64,000 bases of DNA from Candidimonas nitroreducens (lineage in GTDB: Bacteria; Pseudomonadota; Gammaproteobacteria; Burkholderiales; Burkholderiaceae_B): NCBI RefSeq assembly GCF_002209565.1, contig NZ_NJIH01000011.1, forward strand, positions 124,001 to 188,000, read 5' to 3'. Both the position numbers and the translations under genes were made by a program. This document shows positions 43,251-51,845 of the stretch, piece after piece. Below the pieces are notes generated by a model. It was not told the origin of the DNA, searched no databases, and saw nothing but the letters and a program-made list of their open reading frames with translations. Numbering within the stretch: the stretch's first letter is position 1; the number at the start of each line of letters is the position of its first letter.

Positions 43251-44660
43251 ATGCCAGAGAGCAAGACAATGAACGGTGCGGTGGCGGGCGGCGCGCCGCT
43301 GAGCGGCGATCCGCAGCTGGACTATCTGCGGGTGCCGCCGCATTCGGTCGAGGCCGAGCAGTCCGTGCTGGGCGGCCTGCTGCTGGACAACGCCGCCTGG
43401 GATCGCATCACCGACGTCCTGGGCGAAGAAGATTTCTACCGCTACGACCATCGCATCATCTGGCAGCACATCACGCGCCTGATCGGCCTGGCGCGCCCGG
43501 CCGACGTGGTCACTGTGTACGAATCGCTGTCCAGTGCCGCCAAGGCCGAGGAAGTCGGCGGCCTGGCCTACTTGAACGCGCTGGCGCACAACACGCCCTC
43601 GGCGGCCAACATCCGGCGCTATGCCGAGATCGTGCGCGAGCGCTCGATGCTGCGCAAGCTGGTCTCGGTGGCCGACGAGATCTCGGCCGCGGCCTTCAAC
43701 CCCCAGGGCAAAGAGGCGCGCCAGCTGCTCGACGAGGCCGAGTCGCGCGTGTTCCAGATTGCCCAGGAAGGCTCGCGCGGCGTATCCGGCTTCCAGGACA
43801 TACAGCCGCTGCTGACACAGGTGGTCGAGCGCATCGACGAGCTGTACCATCGCGAGGGCGATTCCGACGTCACCGGCGTGCCTACCGGCTTCACCGACCT
43901 GGATCGCATGACTTCGGGCCTGCAGCCCGGCGACTTGATCATCGTGGCCGGGCGCCCGTCCATGGGCAAGACCTCGTTTTCCATGAACATCGGCGAGCAC
44001 GTGGCCATAGAGCAGGGCCTGCCGGTGGCGGTGTTCTCCATGGAAATGGGCGCGGTGCAGCTGGCCATGCGCATGGTGGGCTCGGTCGGCATGCTCGACC
44101 AGCATCGCATGCGTACCGGCAAGCTGACCGCCGACGACTGGCCGCGCCTGACCCATGCGGTGCAGCAGGTGCAGGAAGCGCAGATCTACATCGACGAGAC
44201 CCCGGCGCTCAGCTCCATGGAGGTGCGGGCTCGCTCGCGCCGCCTGGCGCGCCAGTGCGGCCAGCTGGGGCTCATCATCATCGACTACATGCAGCTCATG
44301 TCGGCCAGTTCGGCCGGCGAGAACCGCGCCACCGAGATTTCGGAAATCAGCCGCTCGCTCAAGGGCCTGGCCAAGGAATTGAACTGCCCGCTGATCGCGC
44401 TGTCGCAGCTCAATCGCAGCCTTGAACAGCGCCCCAACAAGCGCCCGGTAATGAGCGATCTGCGCGAGTCCGGCGCCATCGAACAGGACGCCGACTTGAT
44501 CCTGTTCATTTATCGCGACGAGGTCTACAACCCCGACTCGCCCGACAAGGGCACCGCCGAAATCATCGTCGGCAAGCAGCGTAACGGCCCCATCGGCAGC
44601 GTGCGCCTGACCTTCCAGGGCGCCAGCACGCGCTTCCTGAATTTCACGTCGGTGATGTAG
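43251..44660 (+). CDS. dnaB: Replicative DNA helicase DnaB
   Basis: A 469-residue hexameric 5'-3' replicative helicase. The ATG at 43251 is preferred; a GTG two codons upstream (43245) lies on the GAGG ribosome-binding site. The N-terminal domain has VPPHSVEAEQSVLGGLLLDN. The RecA-like domain has Walker A GRPSMGKTS (about 240-248), FSMEMG, and Walker B LIIIDYMQLM. DnaB motifs LSQLNRSLEQRPNKRPVMSDLRESGAIEQDAD and LNFTSV at the end complete the family. No intein. Standard position after rplI. Confidence 0.97.
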   Translation: MPESKTMNGAVAGGAPLSGDPQLDYLRVPPHSVEAEQSVLGGLLLDNAAWDRITDVLGEEDFYRYDHRIIWQHITRLIGLARPADVVTVYESLSSAAKAEEVGGLAYLNALAHNTPSAANIRRYAEIVRERSMLRKLVSVADEISAAAFNPQGKEARQLLDEAESRVFQIAQEGSRGVSGFQDIQPLLTQVVERIDELYHREGDSDVTGVPTGFTDLDRMTSGLQPGDLIIVAGRPSMGKTSFSMNIGEHVAIEQGLPVAVFSMEMGAVQLAMRMVGSVGMLDQHRMRTGKLTADDWPRLTHAVQQVQEAQIYIDETPALSSMEVRARSRRLARQCGQLGLIIIDYMQLMSASSAGENRATEISEISRSLKGLAKELNCPLIALSQLNRSLEQRPNKRPVMSDLRESGAIEQDADLILFIYRDEVYNPDSPDKGTAEIIVGKQRNGPIGSVRLTFQGASTRFLNFTSVM

Positions 44661-44802
44661 CGCCGCGCGCGGGTTCCTACGGGGGTAGTGGCATGCGCGC
44701 CGCAAGGGCTCCTGTGGGGCTGCATGTGCGTCGCCACAATAAAGCGCGATTCAGCGGTTTATCTGCTGGCAGGCCGGGCCGGCACGCCAGCTCAGTCGCC
44801 TT

Positions 44803-44822
44803 CAGCCGGCCTACGCCGGCTG
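44803..44822. terminator. Inverted repeat spanning the pdxA stop codon
   Basis: A perfect 8-bp stem CAGCCGGC / GCCGGCTG with a CTAC loop. The loop's CTA (44811-44813) is the minus-strand pdxA stop TAG. No clear T-run follows on either side. It may serve the converging dnaB and pdxA. Confidence 0.45.
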
Positions 44823-45824
44823 TTGCCCGGCCGTCATGGCCAGCGCCATGTCGTAGGCGGCGCGCAGCGAGCGCGGGTCGGCGATGCCGCGGCCGGCGAT
44901 GTCGAAGGCGGTGCCGTGATCCACGCTGGTGCGCACGAAGGGCAGGCCTACCGTGACGTTCACGCCGTGGTCTATGCCCAGGTACTTGACCGGGATCAGG
45001 CCCTGGTCGTGGTATTGGGCGACGACGATGTCGAATTCGCCCTGGCGGGCGCGCATGAACACGGTGTCGCCGGGCCAGGGGCCGCTGGCGTCTATGCCTT
45101 CGGCGCGCGCTTGCGCTATGGCCGGCGCGATCACCTCGATTTCCTCGCGGCCGAAGCGGCCGTCTTCGCCGGCATGCGGGTTCAGGCCGGCCACCGCAAC
45201 GCGTGGCGCGGCCAGTCCGGCCTGGCGGCAGGCCAGGTCGGCCAGCCGCAGCGTGGTCAGTTCCTGTTCGAGGGTAATGTGGCGCGGCACTTCGGCCAGG
45301 GCCATGTGGATGGTCACCAGTATCACCCGTAGTTCGGGGTTGGCCAGCATCATTGCATAGTGCTGCGTGCCGGTGCGTTCGGCCAGGATCTCGGTGTGGC
45401 CCGGGTAGTCGGCGCCTCCGGCCTGCATGGCCTTCTTGTTCAAAGGCGCGGTGACGATGGCGCGCAGCCGCCCCGCGCCGGCATCGTCGATGGCGTGGCA
45501 CAGGTATTCGTAGGCGCCGCGGCCCGCCTGCGGGCTGAGCCTGCCGGGTGCCAGATCCGCCGGCAGCGGCTGCCAGCGGTTGTGCACGGCGATGATGCCG
45601 GCGCCGTTCAGCGGCACATCGTCGGCCGCCGACAGCTCTTGCACGCGCAGGCGCTCTTGCAGGCCCAGCGCGGCGATGGTGGCGCGCAGCACGCCGGCGT
45701 CGCCATACACGACGGTGGGTGCGGGCAGCCCTTCGGCGTGCAGCTTGACGATGATTTCCGGCCCGATGCCGGCGGCGTCGCCCAGGGTGATGCCGACGGG
45801 AAGGCTGGAGGTGTGCGAACTCAT
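44811..45824 (-). CDS. pdxA: 4-hydroxythreonine-4-phosphate dehydrogenase
   Basis: A 337-residue PdxA of the DXP-dependent vitamin B6 pathway, which oxidises 4-phosphohydroxy-L-threonine. Signatures are GITLGDAAGIGPEI at the N-terminus, APLNKKAMQAGG, GHTEILAE, the metal-site GLNPHAGEDGRFG, and YHDQGLIPVKYLG followed by TVGLPFVRTSVDHGTAFDIAG. Length is normal. It is convergent with dnaB, without the ksgA or surA partners seen in enterobacteria. Confidence 0.95.
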   Translation of the reverse strand: MSSHTSSLPVGITLGDAAGIGPEIIVKLHAEGLPAPTVVYGDAGVLRATIAALGLQERLRVQELSAADDVPLNGAGIIAVHNRWQPLPADLAPGRLSPQAGRGAYEYLCHAIDDAGAGRLRAIVTAPLNKKAMQAGGADYPGHTEILAERTGTQHYAMMLANPELRVILVTIHMALAEVPRHITLEQELTTLRLADLACRQAGLAAPRVAVAGLNPHAGEDGRFGREEIEVIAPAIAQARAEGIDASGPWPGDTVFMRARQGEFDIVVAQYHDQGLIPVKYLGIDHGVNVTVGLPFVRTSVDHGTAFDIAGRGIADPRSLRAAYDMALAMTAGQQPA

Positions 45825-46003
45825 ATGAAACTCGAAAAAGTGCTCAGGGCGCGCCGGCCGGCACGTGCCTGCGTCCGGCCTGCTTGTCCGCGTGTGCGGG
45901 TAGGGGCGGCTGGGCGCGCGTGGCGAACCGGCATGACGCTGGCGTAATGTGTATTACGTGTATTACGGCTATTTTAGAGCCTGCCGGACGGCTGGGTCGG
46001 CCG

Positions 46004-46076
46004 GCTACTCACCAGCTACTCACCAGCTACTCACCAGCTACTCACCGGCTACTCACCAGCTACTCACCAGCTACTC
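46004..46076. repeat. 11-bp tandem array (GCTACTCACCA), about 6.6 copies
   Basis: Units begin at 46004, 46015, 46026, 46037, 46048, 46059 and 46070 (partial). All are GCTACTCACCA except one ending in G. The array starts at the stop codon of the IclR gene (46071) and fills its 3' untranslated region. Read on the minus strand, each unit contains both TGA and TAG. Confidence 0.9.
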
Positions 46077-46883
46077 GGCGGGTGCGGGCGCCGCGCCCGG
46101 GGCGCCGTCGGCCAGGTGCAGTTCGAGTTCGCGGGCCTCGCCGCGCAGCGTGTCGACGACCTCGCGCAGGCGGGCGCCCGACAGCCGTGAAGAAATCGCC
46201 GCGATGCTCAGTGCCGCCACCGGCGTGCCGGCAGGATCCATGACCGCTACTCCCACCGCGCTGACCCGCGGGACGATCATGTCGCGGTTGTAGCCGTAGC
46301 CCAGGCGCCGCGAGGTTTCGAGCAAGCGCACGATGGCGTCCATGCGTCCGGCGGAAAAGCGCGACAGATAGGGGCGGCTGTCCTCCATCAGGGCCTGGGC
46401 CTGGCCGGCCGGCAGGCATGCCAGTATGGCGGCGCCACCGGCCGAGACGCACAGTGGGCGGCGCGCGCCTACTTCCACGGTGAGCGCCTTGATCGGGTAG
46501 TGGCCCTCGCGGCGGTCGATGCAGACGGTCTCGTGGCGGCTGCGCAGGTTGAGAAACGCCGTGTCCCCGGTATGCCGCGCCAGCCTGTCCAGGGCCTGGG
46601 CGCCCATGGCGCGCCAATCGTAGCGGGGCTGCGCCGCAACGCCCAATTCGTAGGCCAGCCTGCCCAATATGTAGTGGTGGGTATGCGGGTCGCGCGCCAC
46701 GATTTCTTCGCGGCCCAGTGCCGCCAGGATGCGGTGCAGGGTGGAGTGATGCAGCCCGCAGTACTGCGCCAGTTCGCCCAGCCGCCAGCCGCCCTGGCGA
46801 CTGGAAAGCGTCCGCAGCACCAGGAAGCTGCGCTGCAGCAGCTGGGCGCCGGCCGTGCCTGCGGGGTTTTTCAGATTGTTCAT
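46071..46883 (-). CDS. IclR family transcriptional regulator
   Basis: A 270-residue IclR regulator. I favour ATG 46883 (MNNLKNPAGTAGAQLL) because the winged helix begins directly afterwards; an in-frame ATG at 46973 would add 30 residues. HTH: WRLGELAQYCGLHHSTLHRILAAL. Effector domain: GHYPIKALTVEVGARRPLCVSAGGAAILA and a C-terminal VAVMDPAGTPVAALSIAAISSRLS. It diverges from the FAD oxidoreductase/Bug genes, and two matching operator-like sequences (46877-46894 and 46992-47009) flank the gap. One of these covers its own preferred start codon, consistent with autoregulation. The 3' end merges into the 11-bp array. Confidence 0.88.
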   Translation of the reverse strand: MNNLKNPAGTAGAQLLQRSFLVLRTLSSRQGGWRLGELAQYCGLHHSTLHRILAALGREEIVARDPHTHHYILGRLAYELGVAAQPRYDWRAMGAQALDRLARHTGDTAFLNLRSRHETVCIDRREGHYPIKALTVEVGARRPLCVSAGGAAILACLPAGQAQALMEDSRPYLSRFSAGRMDAIVRLLETSRRLGYGYNRDMIVPRVSAVGVAVMDPAGTPVAALSIAAISSRLSGARLREVVDTLRGEARELELHLADGAPGAAPAPAE

Positions 46884-46894
46884 ATAGTGGAAAT
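46877..46894 (+). promoter_or_regulatory. Candidate IclR operator, copy 1
   Basis: TGTTCATATAGTGGAAAT, matching copy 2 (46992-47009) at 16 of 18 positions, same orientation. It spans the preferred IclR start codon. Confidence 0.5.
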
Positions 46895-46991
46895 ATACGA
46901 TAAACCGGCCGCTCCGGTTACGCATCGGGATTTCATAATTGGCACGCAGGCGTGATTGCTGCTCGGTCGCCATAGGCGACCGAAGCCTTAA

Positions 46992-47009
46992 TGTTCATAT
47001 TATGGAAAT
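46992..47009 (+). promoter_or_regulatory. Candidate IclR operator, copy 2
   Basis: TGTTCATATTATGGAAAT, 115 bases from copy 1, ending three bases before the FAD oxidoreductase start codon. It has the TTC-N8-GAA layout. Binding here would block transcription or initiation. Confidence 0.5.
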
Positions 47010-47012
47010 TCG

Positions 47013-48419
47013 ATGGAAAGCAGCCCAAGCAAGGAAATAGCAGCCGACGTGGTAGTGGTCGGCGCGGGATCCGCCGGCATTTGTGCGGCCATTGCCGCGG
47101 CCAAGGCGGGTGCCCGTACGGTACTGGTGGATGCGGGCCCCATGCCTGGCGGCGAGCTGCTCACGGGCATGGCGGTGGATGGTGCCTTGAACGCCCGGGG
47201 AGAATGGATACTCGGCGGCGTGGGCCGGGAATTGTTCGACGAATGCGCGCGCCTGGGCGGCTATATCGGGCCGCTCAATGACTGGCGGCTGATCTGGTAC
47301 GTGTGCTTCGATCCCGAAGTCATGAAGCTTGCCGTGATACGTTTGCTGGATAAATATGGCGTGTCGCTGATGTTGCACAGCGTGCTGTTCGATGCGCAGG
47401 CGCACGACGGACGTGTGCAGGCGGCACGACTGTTGAACAAAAGCGGCACGGTGCGCCTGGCGGCGCCATGCTTCATCGACGCGTCCGGCGATGGCGACCT
47501 GGCGGTGCTGGCCGGGGCGGGCTTCGACCTGGGCGGCGCGGGCGGGGAATTCCAGCCCTTGTCGATGATGTTCCGCATGAGCGGCGTGGATACCGATGGG
47601 CTGCTCGATTATTTGTGCCGGGCGCCCGAGAATTTCGCCCTGGGGGAAAGCGATGCCATACGCGGCGGGCGCAGCGATGCGCAGATCGCGCAAGAAGTGC
47701 GGCGCCAGGGGCAGCCCACCGTATTCATCAAGGGCGACGGGCCGCTGCTGGCGGGCGCCATCGCGCATGGCGCCATGTATCCCACGGCGCTCATCATGAT
47801 CCAGCCCACTTCGGCCTCACGCCGCGAGGTGTGCCTGAATTCGACGCGGGTGGCCAATGTCAATGCGCTGGAAACGGGGGCCCTGAGCGCCGTGCTGGGG
47901 CCGCTGGCCCAGCAGATAGAAACAGGGGTGGGTTTCATGCGCGGCAACGTGCCCGGCTTCGAGCATGCGGTGTTTTCCGGCATGGCGCCGCGCATAGGGA
48001 TACGCGAGACGCGCCGCGTGCAAGGACTGCAGACGCTTACGGAAGAAGATGTACTGCAGGCGCGCAAGAGCGATCTCGGTATAGGAAAAGGCAGCCACCA
48101 TGTCGATATCCATCAGGCGGGCGCGGGCCAGATACGCATACCCGTGCGCGACGGCGGCTCTTACGACATTCCATGGGGGTGCCTCGTGCCCCGCGGCCTG
48201 TCCAATGTGATTCTGGCCGGACGTTGCGTCTCGGCTGATCGGGCCGCGCACGGCTCGGTGCGCGTCATGGGGCCCTGCATGGCCATGGGCCAGGCGGCCG
48301 GTACCGCCGCGGCCCGGCTGGCCGGCGGCGAGTGGGGCGGCGACGTGCGCCAGGTCGACGTGGCGCAGCTGCGCCGCCGCCTGGCCGACGATGGCGCGAT
48401 TCTGGATGGCACGCACTGA
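47013..48419 (+). CDS. FAD-dependent oxidoreductase (FAD_oxidored family)
   Basis: A 468-residue flavoprotein of the FAD-dependent dehydrogenase type. The Rossmann dinucleotide motif is ADVVVVGAGSAGICAAIAAAKAG (about 11-33), with CFIDASGDGDLAVLAG in the middle. The C-terminal part has IRETRRVQGLQTLTEEDV and VILAGRCVSADRAAHGSVRVMGPCMAMGQAAG, all typical of this group. There is no strong ribosome-binding site before ATG 47013, and an operator-like repeat sits immediately upstream. The Bug receptor gene follows, so the pair should take up and oxidise an organic acid under IclR control. Substrate unknown. Confidence 0.85.
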   Translation: MESSPSKEIAADVVVVGAGSAGICAAIAAAKAGARTVLVDAGPMPGGELLTGMAVDGALNARGEWILGGVGRELFDECARLGGYIGPLNDWRLIWYVCFDPEVMKLAVIRLLDKYGVSLMLHSVLFDAQAHDGRVQAARLLNKSGTVRLAAPCFIDASGDGDLAVLAGAGFDLGGAGGEFQPLSMMFRMSGVDTDGLLDYLCRAPENFALGESDAIRGGRSDAQIAQEVRRQGQPTVFIKGDGPLLAGAIAHGAMYPTALIMIQPTSASRREVCLNSTRVANVNALETGALSAVLGPLAQQIETGVGFMRGNVPGFEHAVFSGMAPRIGIRETRRVQGLQTLTEEDVLQARKSDLGIGKGSHHVDIHQAGAGQIRIPVRDGGSYDIPWGCLVPRGLSNVILAGRCVSADRAAHGSVRVMGPCMAMGQAAGTAAARLAGGEWGGDVRQVDVAQLRRRLADDGAILDGTH

Positions 48420-48482
48420 TGAGCCGGCACCGGGCTGGCCCATGCGCAAACTTATAAGCGTATATAAGCATAAGGAGGAAAC

Positions 48483-49478
48483 ATGAATATTCGCGATAAA
48501 CGAATTCCGGGAGCCAGGCGGCTGGCGGCCGTGGCGGTGGCGCTGGCCGCGATGCTGACGGGCCTGCCCGGCACGGCCAAGGCAGCTTACCCGAGCGGGC
48601 CGATCCGCCTGATGGTGCCGTTTCAGGCCGGCGGCCTGACCGACATATTGGCGCGCACCATAGGCAATGGCTTGTCGGCCGAGCAGGGCTGGAACGTCAT
48701 CGTCGAGAACAAGCCCGGGGCCGGCGGCAATATCGGCGCCGATTTCGTCGCCCGCAGCCGGCCCGACGGCCAGACGCTGCTGATGGGGTCGATAGGCACC
48801 AATGCCACCAACCCGTTCTTTTACAAAGACATGCATTACGATCCGCGCACCGCATTCGCGCCGGTGGCGATGGCGGCCACCGGCACCCTGATGCTGGTCG
48901 TCAACCCCGAGCTGCCGGTGCAAGACCTGAAAGGCCTCATCGCCTATGCCAAGGCGCATCCCGGCAAGCTGTCCTATGCCTCGGGCGGGGTCGGAACCTC
49001 GCAGTACCTGGCGGGCGAATTGCTGAAGTCCATGGCCGGGCTGCAGATCCAGCACGTACCCTACAAGGGGATCTCGCCCGCGATGGCAGACTTATTGGGC
49101 GGACGCGTCTCGATGACCTTCGACATGGCCACCGTGCTGCCCTACGTCCAGCAAGGGCGCCTGCGGCCGATCGCCGTGGCCAACCCGAAGCGCTCCGAGG
49201 CATTGCCGAAAGTCCCCACCATTGCCGAGGCCGGGGTGCCGGGCTATGCGGCCAGCGCCTGGTACGGCGTGTTTGCGCCCAAGGGCACTCCGCCAGAGAT
49301 CGTCAGTCGGCTGAACCAGGCCATCAACCACATTGTGGCGCAGCCCAAGGTGCGTGCGGAATTGCTGCGCCTGGGCGCCGAGCCTTCCCCCATGTCCGCC
49401 GACGGCTTCAGGAAGTTCGTGGCCGACGAATCGGCCAAGTGGGAAAAGGTGCTGGGCCACGGGCCCGCGCACCATTGA
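48483..49478 (+). CDS. Bug-family tripartite tricarboxylate transporter substrate-binding protein
   Basis: A 331-residue periplasmic binding protein. Signal peptide residues about 1-34 (RRLAAVAVALAAMLTGLPGTAKA). Family blocks: YPSGPIRLMVPFQAGGLTDILART, VIVENKPGAGGNIGADFVARSRPDGQTLLMG, HVPYKGISPAMADLLGG and IAVANPKRSEALPKVPTIAEAG. The start is preceded by AAGGAGGAAAC, a strong site. It lies 63 bases after the FAD oxidoreductase in the same IclR-governed operon. No TctAB genes nearby. Confidence 0.93.
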   Translation: MNIRDKRIPGARRLAAVAVALAAMLTGLPGTAKAAYPSGPIRLMVPFQAGGLTDILARTIGNGLSAEQGWNVIVENKPGAGGNIGADFVARSRPDGQTLLMGSIGTNATNPFFYKDMHYDPRTAFAPVAMAATGTLMLVVNPELPVQDLKGLIAYAKAHPGKLSYASGGVGTSQYLAGELLKSMAGLQIQHVPYKGISPAMADLLGGRVSMTFDMATVLPYVQQGRLRPIAVANPKRSEALPKVPTIAEAGVPGYAASAWYGVFAPKGTPPEIVSRLNQAINHIVAQPKVRAELLRLGAEPSPMSADGFRKFVADESAKWEKVLGHGPAHH

Positions 49479-49569
49479 AGCCGCTGCCGGCCCGCGGTGG
49501 CACAGGTGCCGCGGCAAGGCTGTTTGACCAGCGGGGCGGCGGCCGGTTGTGCCGCCGCCTCGGCCTACG

Positions 49570-51201
49570 CTACAGCGCCTCGCTGGCGTAGTCGGCCAAG
49601 CGCGAACGTTCGCCGCGCTGCAAGGTGATGTGGCCGGCATGCGGCCAGCCCTTGAAGCGATCGACCGCGTAGGTCAGGCCCGAGCTGCCTTCGGTAAGAT
49701 AAGGCGTGTCGATCTGGGCGATGTTGCCCAGGCAGACGATCTTGGTGCCGGGGCCAGCGCGCGTGACCAGGGTCTTCATCTGCTTGGGCGTTAGGTTCTG
49801 CGCCTCGTCGATGATGAGGAACTTGTTCAGGAAGGTGCGGCCGCGCATGAAATTCATGGACTTGACCTTGATGCGCGAGCGGATCAGTTCCATGGTGGAA
49901 TTCTTCGACCAGTCCGGGCCCGGGGCGGCGCCGGCGAGATCGCTGCCGTTGGCGCCCAGGTGCAGCACTTCCAGGTTGTCTTCCAGCGCGCCCATCCAGG
50001 GCAGCATTTTTTCTTCTTCTGTGCCGGGCAGAAAGCCGATGTCGTCGCCCACCGGCACGGTGGCGCGGGTGATGATGATCTCGTTGTAGCGCTTGGTTTC
50101 CAGGGTCTGGGTCAGCCCGCTGGCCAGCGCCAGCAGGGTCTTGCCGGTGCCGGCCTGGCCCAGCAGCGATACGAAATCGCAATCGGGATTCATCAGCAGG
50201 TTCAGCGCGAAGTTCTGCTCGCGGTTGCGCGCGGTAATGCCCCAGACATTGTTCTTGCCGTGGCTGTAGTCGCGCAGCGTGGCCAGCACCGCGCTCTTGC
50301 CGCTGACTTCCTTGACCTGCGCATACAGCGGCAGTTCGCCCTCGAAGTAGACGAATTCATTGACGATGAATTCGCTGCACAGCGGGCCCTTGACGCGGTA
50401 GTAGGTGGTGCCGCCCTGTTGCCAGGATTCGACGTCCTTGCCGTGCTTGGTCCAGAAATTTTCCGGCAGCGGCAGCACCCCGTCGTACAGCAGGTCGGAG
50501 TCGTCCAGTACGTGATCGTTGAAATAGTCTTCGGCGTGCAGGCCCAGCGCCCGCGCCTTCAGGCGCATGTTGATGTCTTTGGACACCAGGATGACCTGGC
50601 GCTTGGCGTAGCGGTCTTGCAGCGCATGCACCACGCTGAGGATGACGTTGTCGGCCTTGCCGGCGGGCAGCTCGATGGGCAGGCGCGCCTGCATGGCCGA
50701 AGTCTGGAACATCAAGGTGCCCAGCGCTTCCTGGTTGCCCAGCGCGTCCAGCGGCACGCCCTTGTCCAGTTCCTTCGTGCCGCCGGCCAGCCCGTCGAGC
50801 GAGCGGCTGACCTGGCGCGCATTGCGGGCCACCTCGGACATGCCCTTTTTTTGATGATCGAGCTCTTCGAGCACGATCATCGGCAGGAAGATGTCGTGCT
50901 CTTCGAACTTGAACAGCGAGTTGGAATCGTGCAGCAGCACGTTGGTGTCGAGCACGAACAGCTTGCGCTTGGCGACCGGCAGCCGGGTTTTTTTCTTGGC
51001 CGCCCGAAGCTGCCTGACCGGAGCGGGGGAGGCCGGCTGCACGGCGGCGGCCGCCGGCGCGGGTGCGCTGGTCTGGCGCGCCGTGGGCACCGCCGCCAGC
51101 AATGGCGGCGCTGCTGCCTCTATGGGGTCGGCCTGTGGCTCGGCATCGTTGCTGGGCGCAAGCAGTACTCCCATGCGGGTGGGCAACTTGGGTAGCGGCA
51201 T
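49570..51201 (-). CDS. PhoH-like protein with N-terminal PIN domain
   Basis: A 543-residue two-domain protein. An Ala/Pro-rich N-terminus (1-65) and a basic KKKTRLPVAKRK stretch precede the PIN RNase domain (about 80-215), which begins KLFVLDTNVLLHDSNSLFKFEEHDI and includes IVLEELDHQKKG. The PhoH ATPase domain (about 310-540) has Walker A LGQAGTGKTLLALASGL, Walker B ..LIIDEAQNLTPKQMKTL, and RAGPGTKIVCLGNIAQIDTPYLTEGSSGLTYAVDRFKG. The PIN-PhoH fusion is common in bacteria and is an ATP-driven RNA nuclease/helicase in the PhoH2 relatives. It is followed upstream by the bcp gene on the same strand, with a 167-base gap. Confidence 0.93.
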   Translation of the reverse strand: MPLPKLPTRMGVLLAPSNDAEPQADPIEAAAPPLLAAVPTARQTSAPAPAAAAVQPASPAPVRQLRAAKKKTRLPVAKRKLFVLDTNVLLHDSNSLFKFEEHDIFLPMIVLEELDHQKKGMSEVARNARQVSRSLDGLAGGTKELDKGVPLDALGNQEALGTLMFQTSAMQARLPIELPAGKADNVILSVVHALQDRYAKRQVILVSKDINMRLKARALGLHAEDYFNDHVLDDSDLLYDGVLPLPENFWTKHGKDVESWQQGGTTYYRVKGPLCSEFIVNEFVYFEGELPLYAQVKEVSGKSAVLATLRDYSHGKNNVWGITARNREQNFALNLLMNPDCDFVSLLGQAGTGKTLLALASGLTQTLETKRYNEIIITRATVPVGDDIGFLPGTEEEKMLPWMGALEDNLEVLHLGANGSDLAGAAPGPDWSKNSTMELIRSRIKVKSMNFMRGRTFLNKFLIIDEAQNLTPKQMKTLVTRAGPGTKIVCLGNIAQIDTPYLTEGSSGLTYAVDRFKGWPHAGHITLQRGERSRLADYASEAL

Positions 51202-51368
51202 ATGGTGTCGGCTCCTGGTGCGGTAAGAGATGTGCGTAAGAGGTGTGCGGCGTAGGTGCTGTGGCGGGCGATGTGCTGCAAGGGTTGGGCGTAAGACGGG
51301 TTATGAAGGGTTATGTGTAAGGGTTACGTTGGGGGCGGGACGGTACGGATCCGCAAGGGCTGTCGGTT

Positions 51369-51845
51369 TCAGGCAATGCCGCGCACTGCCTGCAGCACTT
51401 CGTTGACGTGGCCGGGCACGCGCAGGCCGCGCCATTCCTGCACCAGCACCCCATTGGCGTCGACCAGAAAGGTGCTGCGCTCGATGCCGCGCACCTGCTT
51501 GCCGTACATGTTTTTCATTTTGATGACATTGAACTTGCTGCACAGGGTTTCGTCATCGTCCGAGATCAGCGGGAAGGGCAGGCTTTGCTTCTCGGTGAAG
51601 CTGGCGTGCGACTTGAGCGAGTCGCGGGATATGCCTACTACCTGGCAGTGGGCGGCCAGGAAGTCCTGGTAATGGTCGCGGAAATCCTGTGCCTCGGTGG
51701 TGCAGCCCGGGGTGTTGTCCTTGGGATAGAAATACAGCACCGCCGCCTTGCCGCGCAGGCTCTCGGGGCTGATTTCGCCTTGGGTGCTGGGAGCCTTGAA
51801 AGAGGGCAGCGGCTTGCCTATGGCGGCCTGGCGTGTCGCGCTCAT
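51369..51845 (-). CDS. bcp: Peroxiredoxin Bcp/PrxQ
   Basis: A 158-residue thioredoxin-dependent thiol peroxidase. The peroxidatic cysteine is C48 in DNTPGCTTEAQDFRD. The resolving cysteine found five residues later in E. coli Bcp is replaced by Gln53, so a different cysteine (for example C102 in DETLCSKF) or a partner thiol would have to resolve the sulfenate. The rest is typical: YFYPKD, VVGISRDS, SLPFPLISDDD and R-TFLVD. It overlaps the upstream Mth938-like gene by four bases. Confidence 0.93.
   Translation of the reverse strand: MSATRQAAIGKPLPSFKAPSTQGEISPESLRGKAAVLYFYPKDNTPGCTTEAQDFRDHYQDFLAAHCQVVGISRDSLKSHASFTEKQSLPFPLISDDDETLCSKFNVIKMKNMYGKQVRGIERSTFLVDANGVLVQEWRGLRVPGHVNEVLQAVRGIA

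Noticed and set aside
46004-46076. Possible CRISPR array (11-bp repeats)
   Set aside because: Units are contiguous with no spacers and far too short; a simple tandem repeat.
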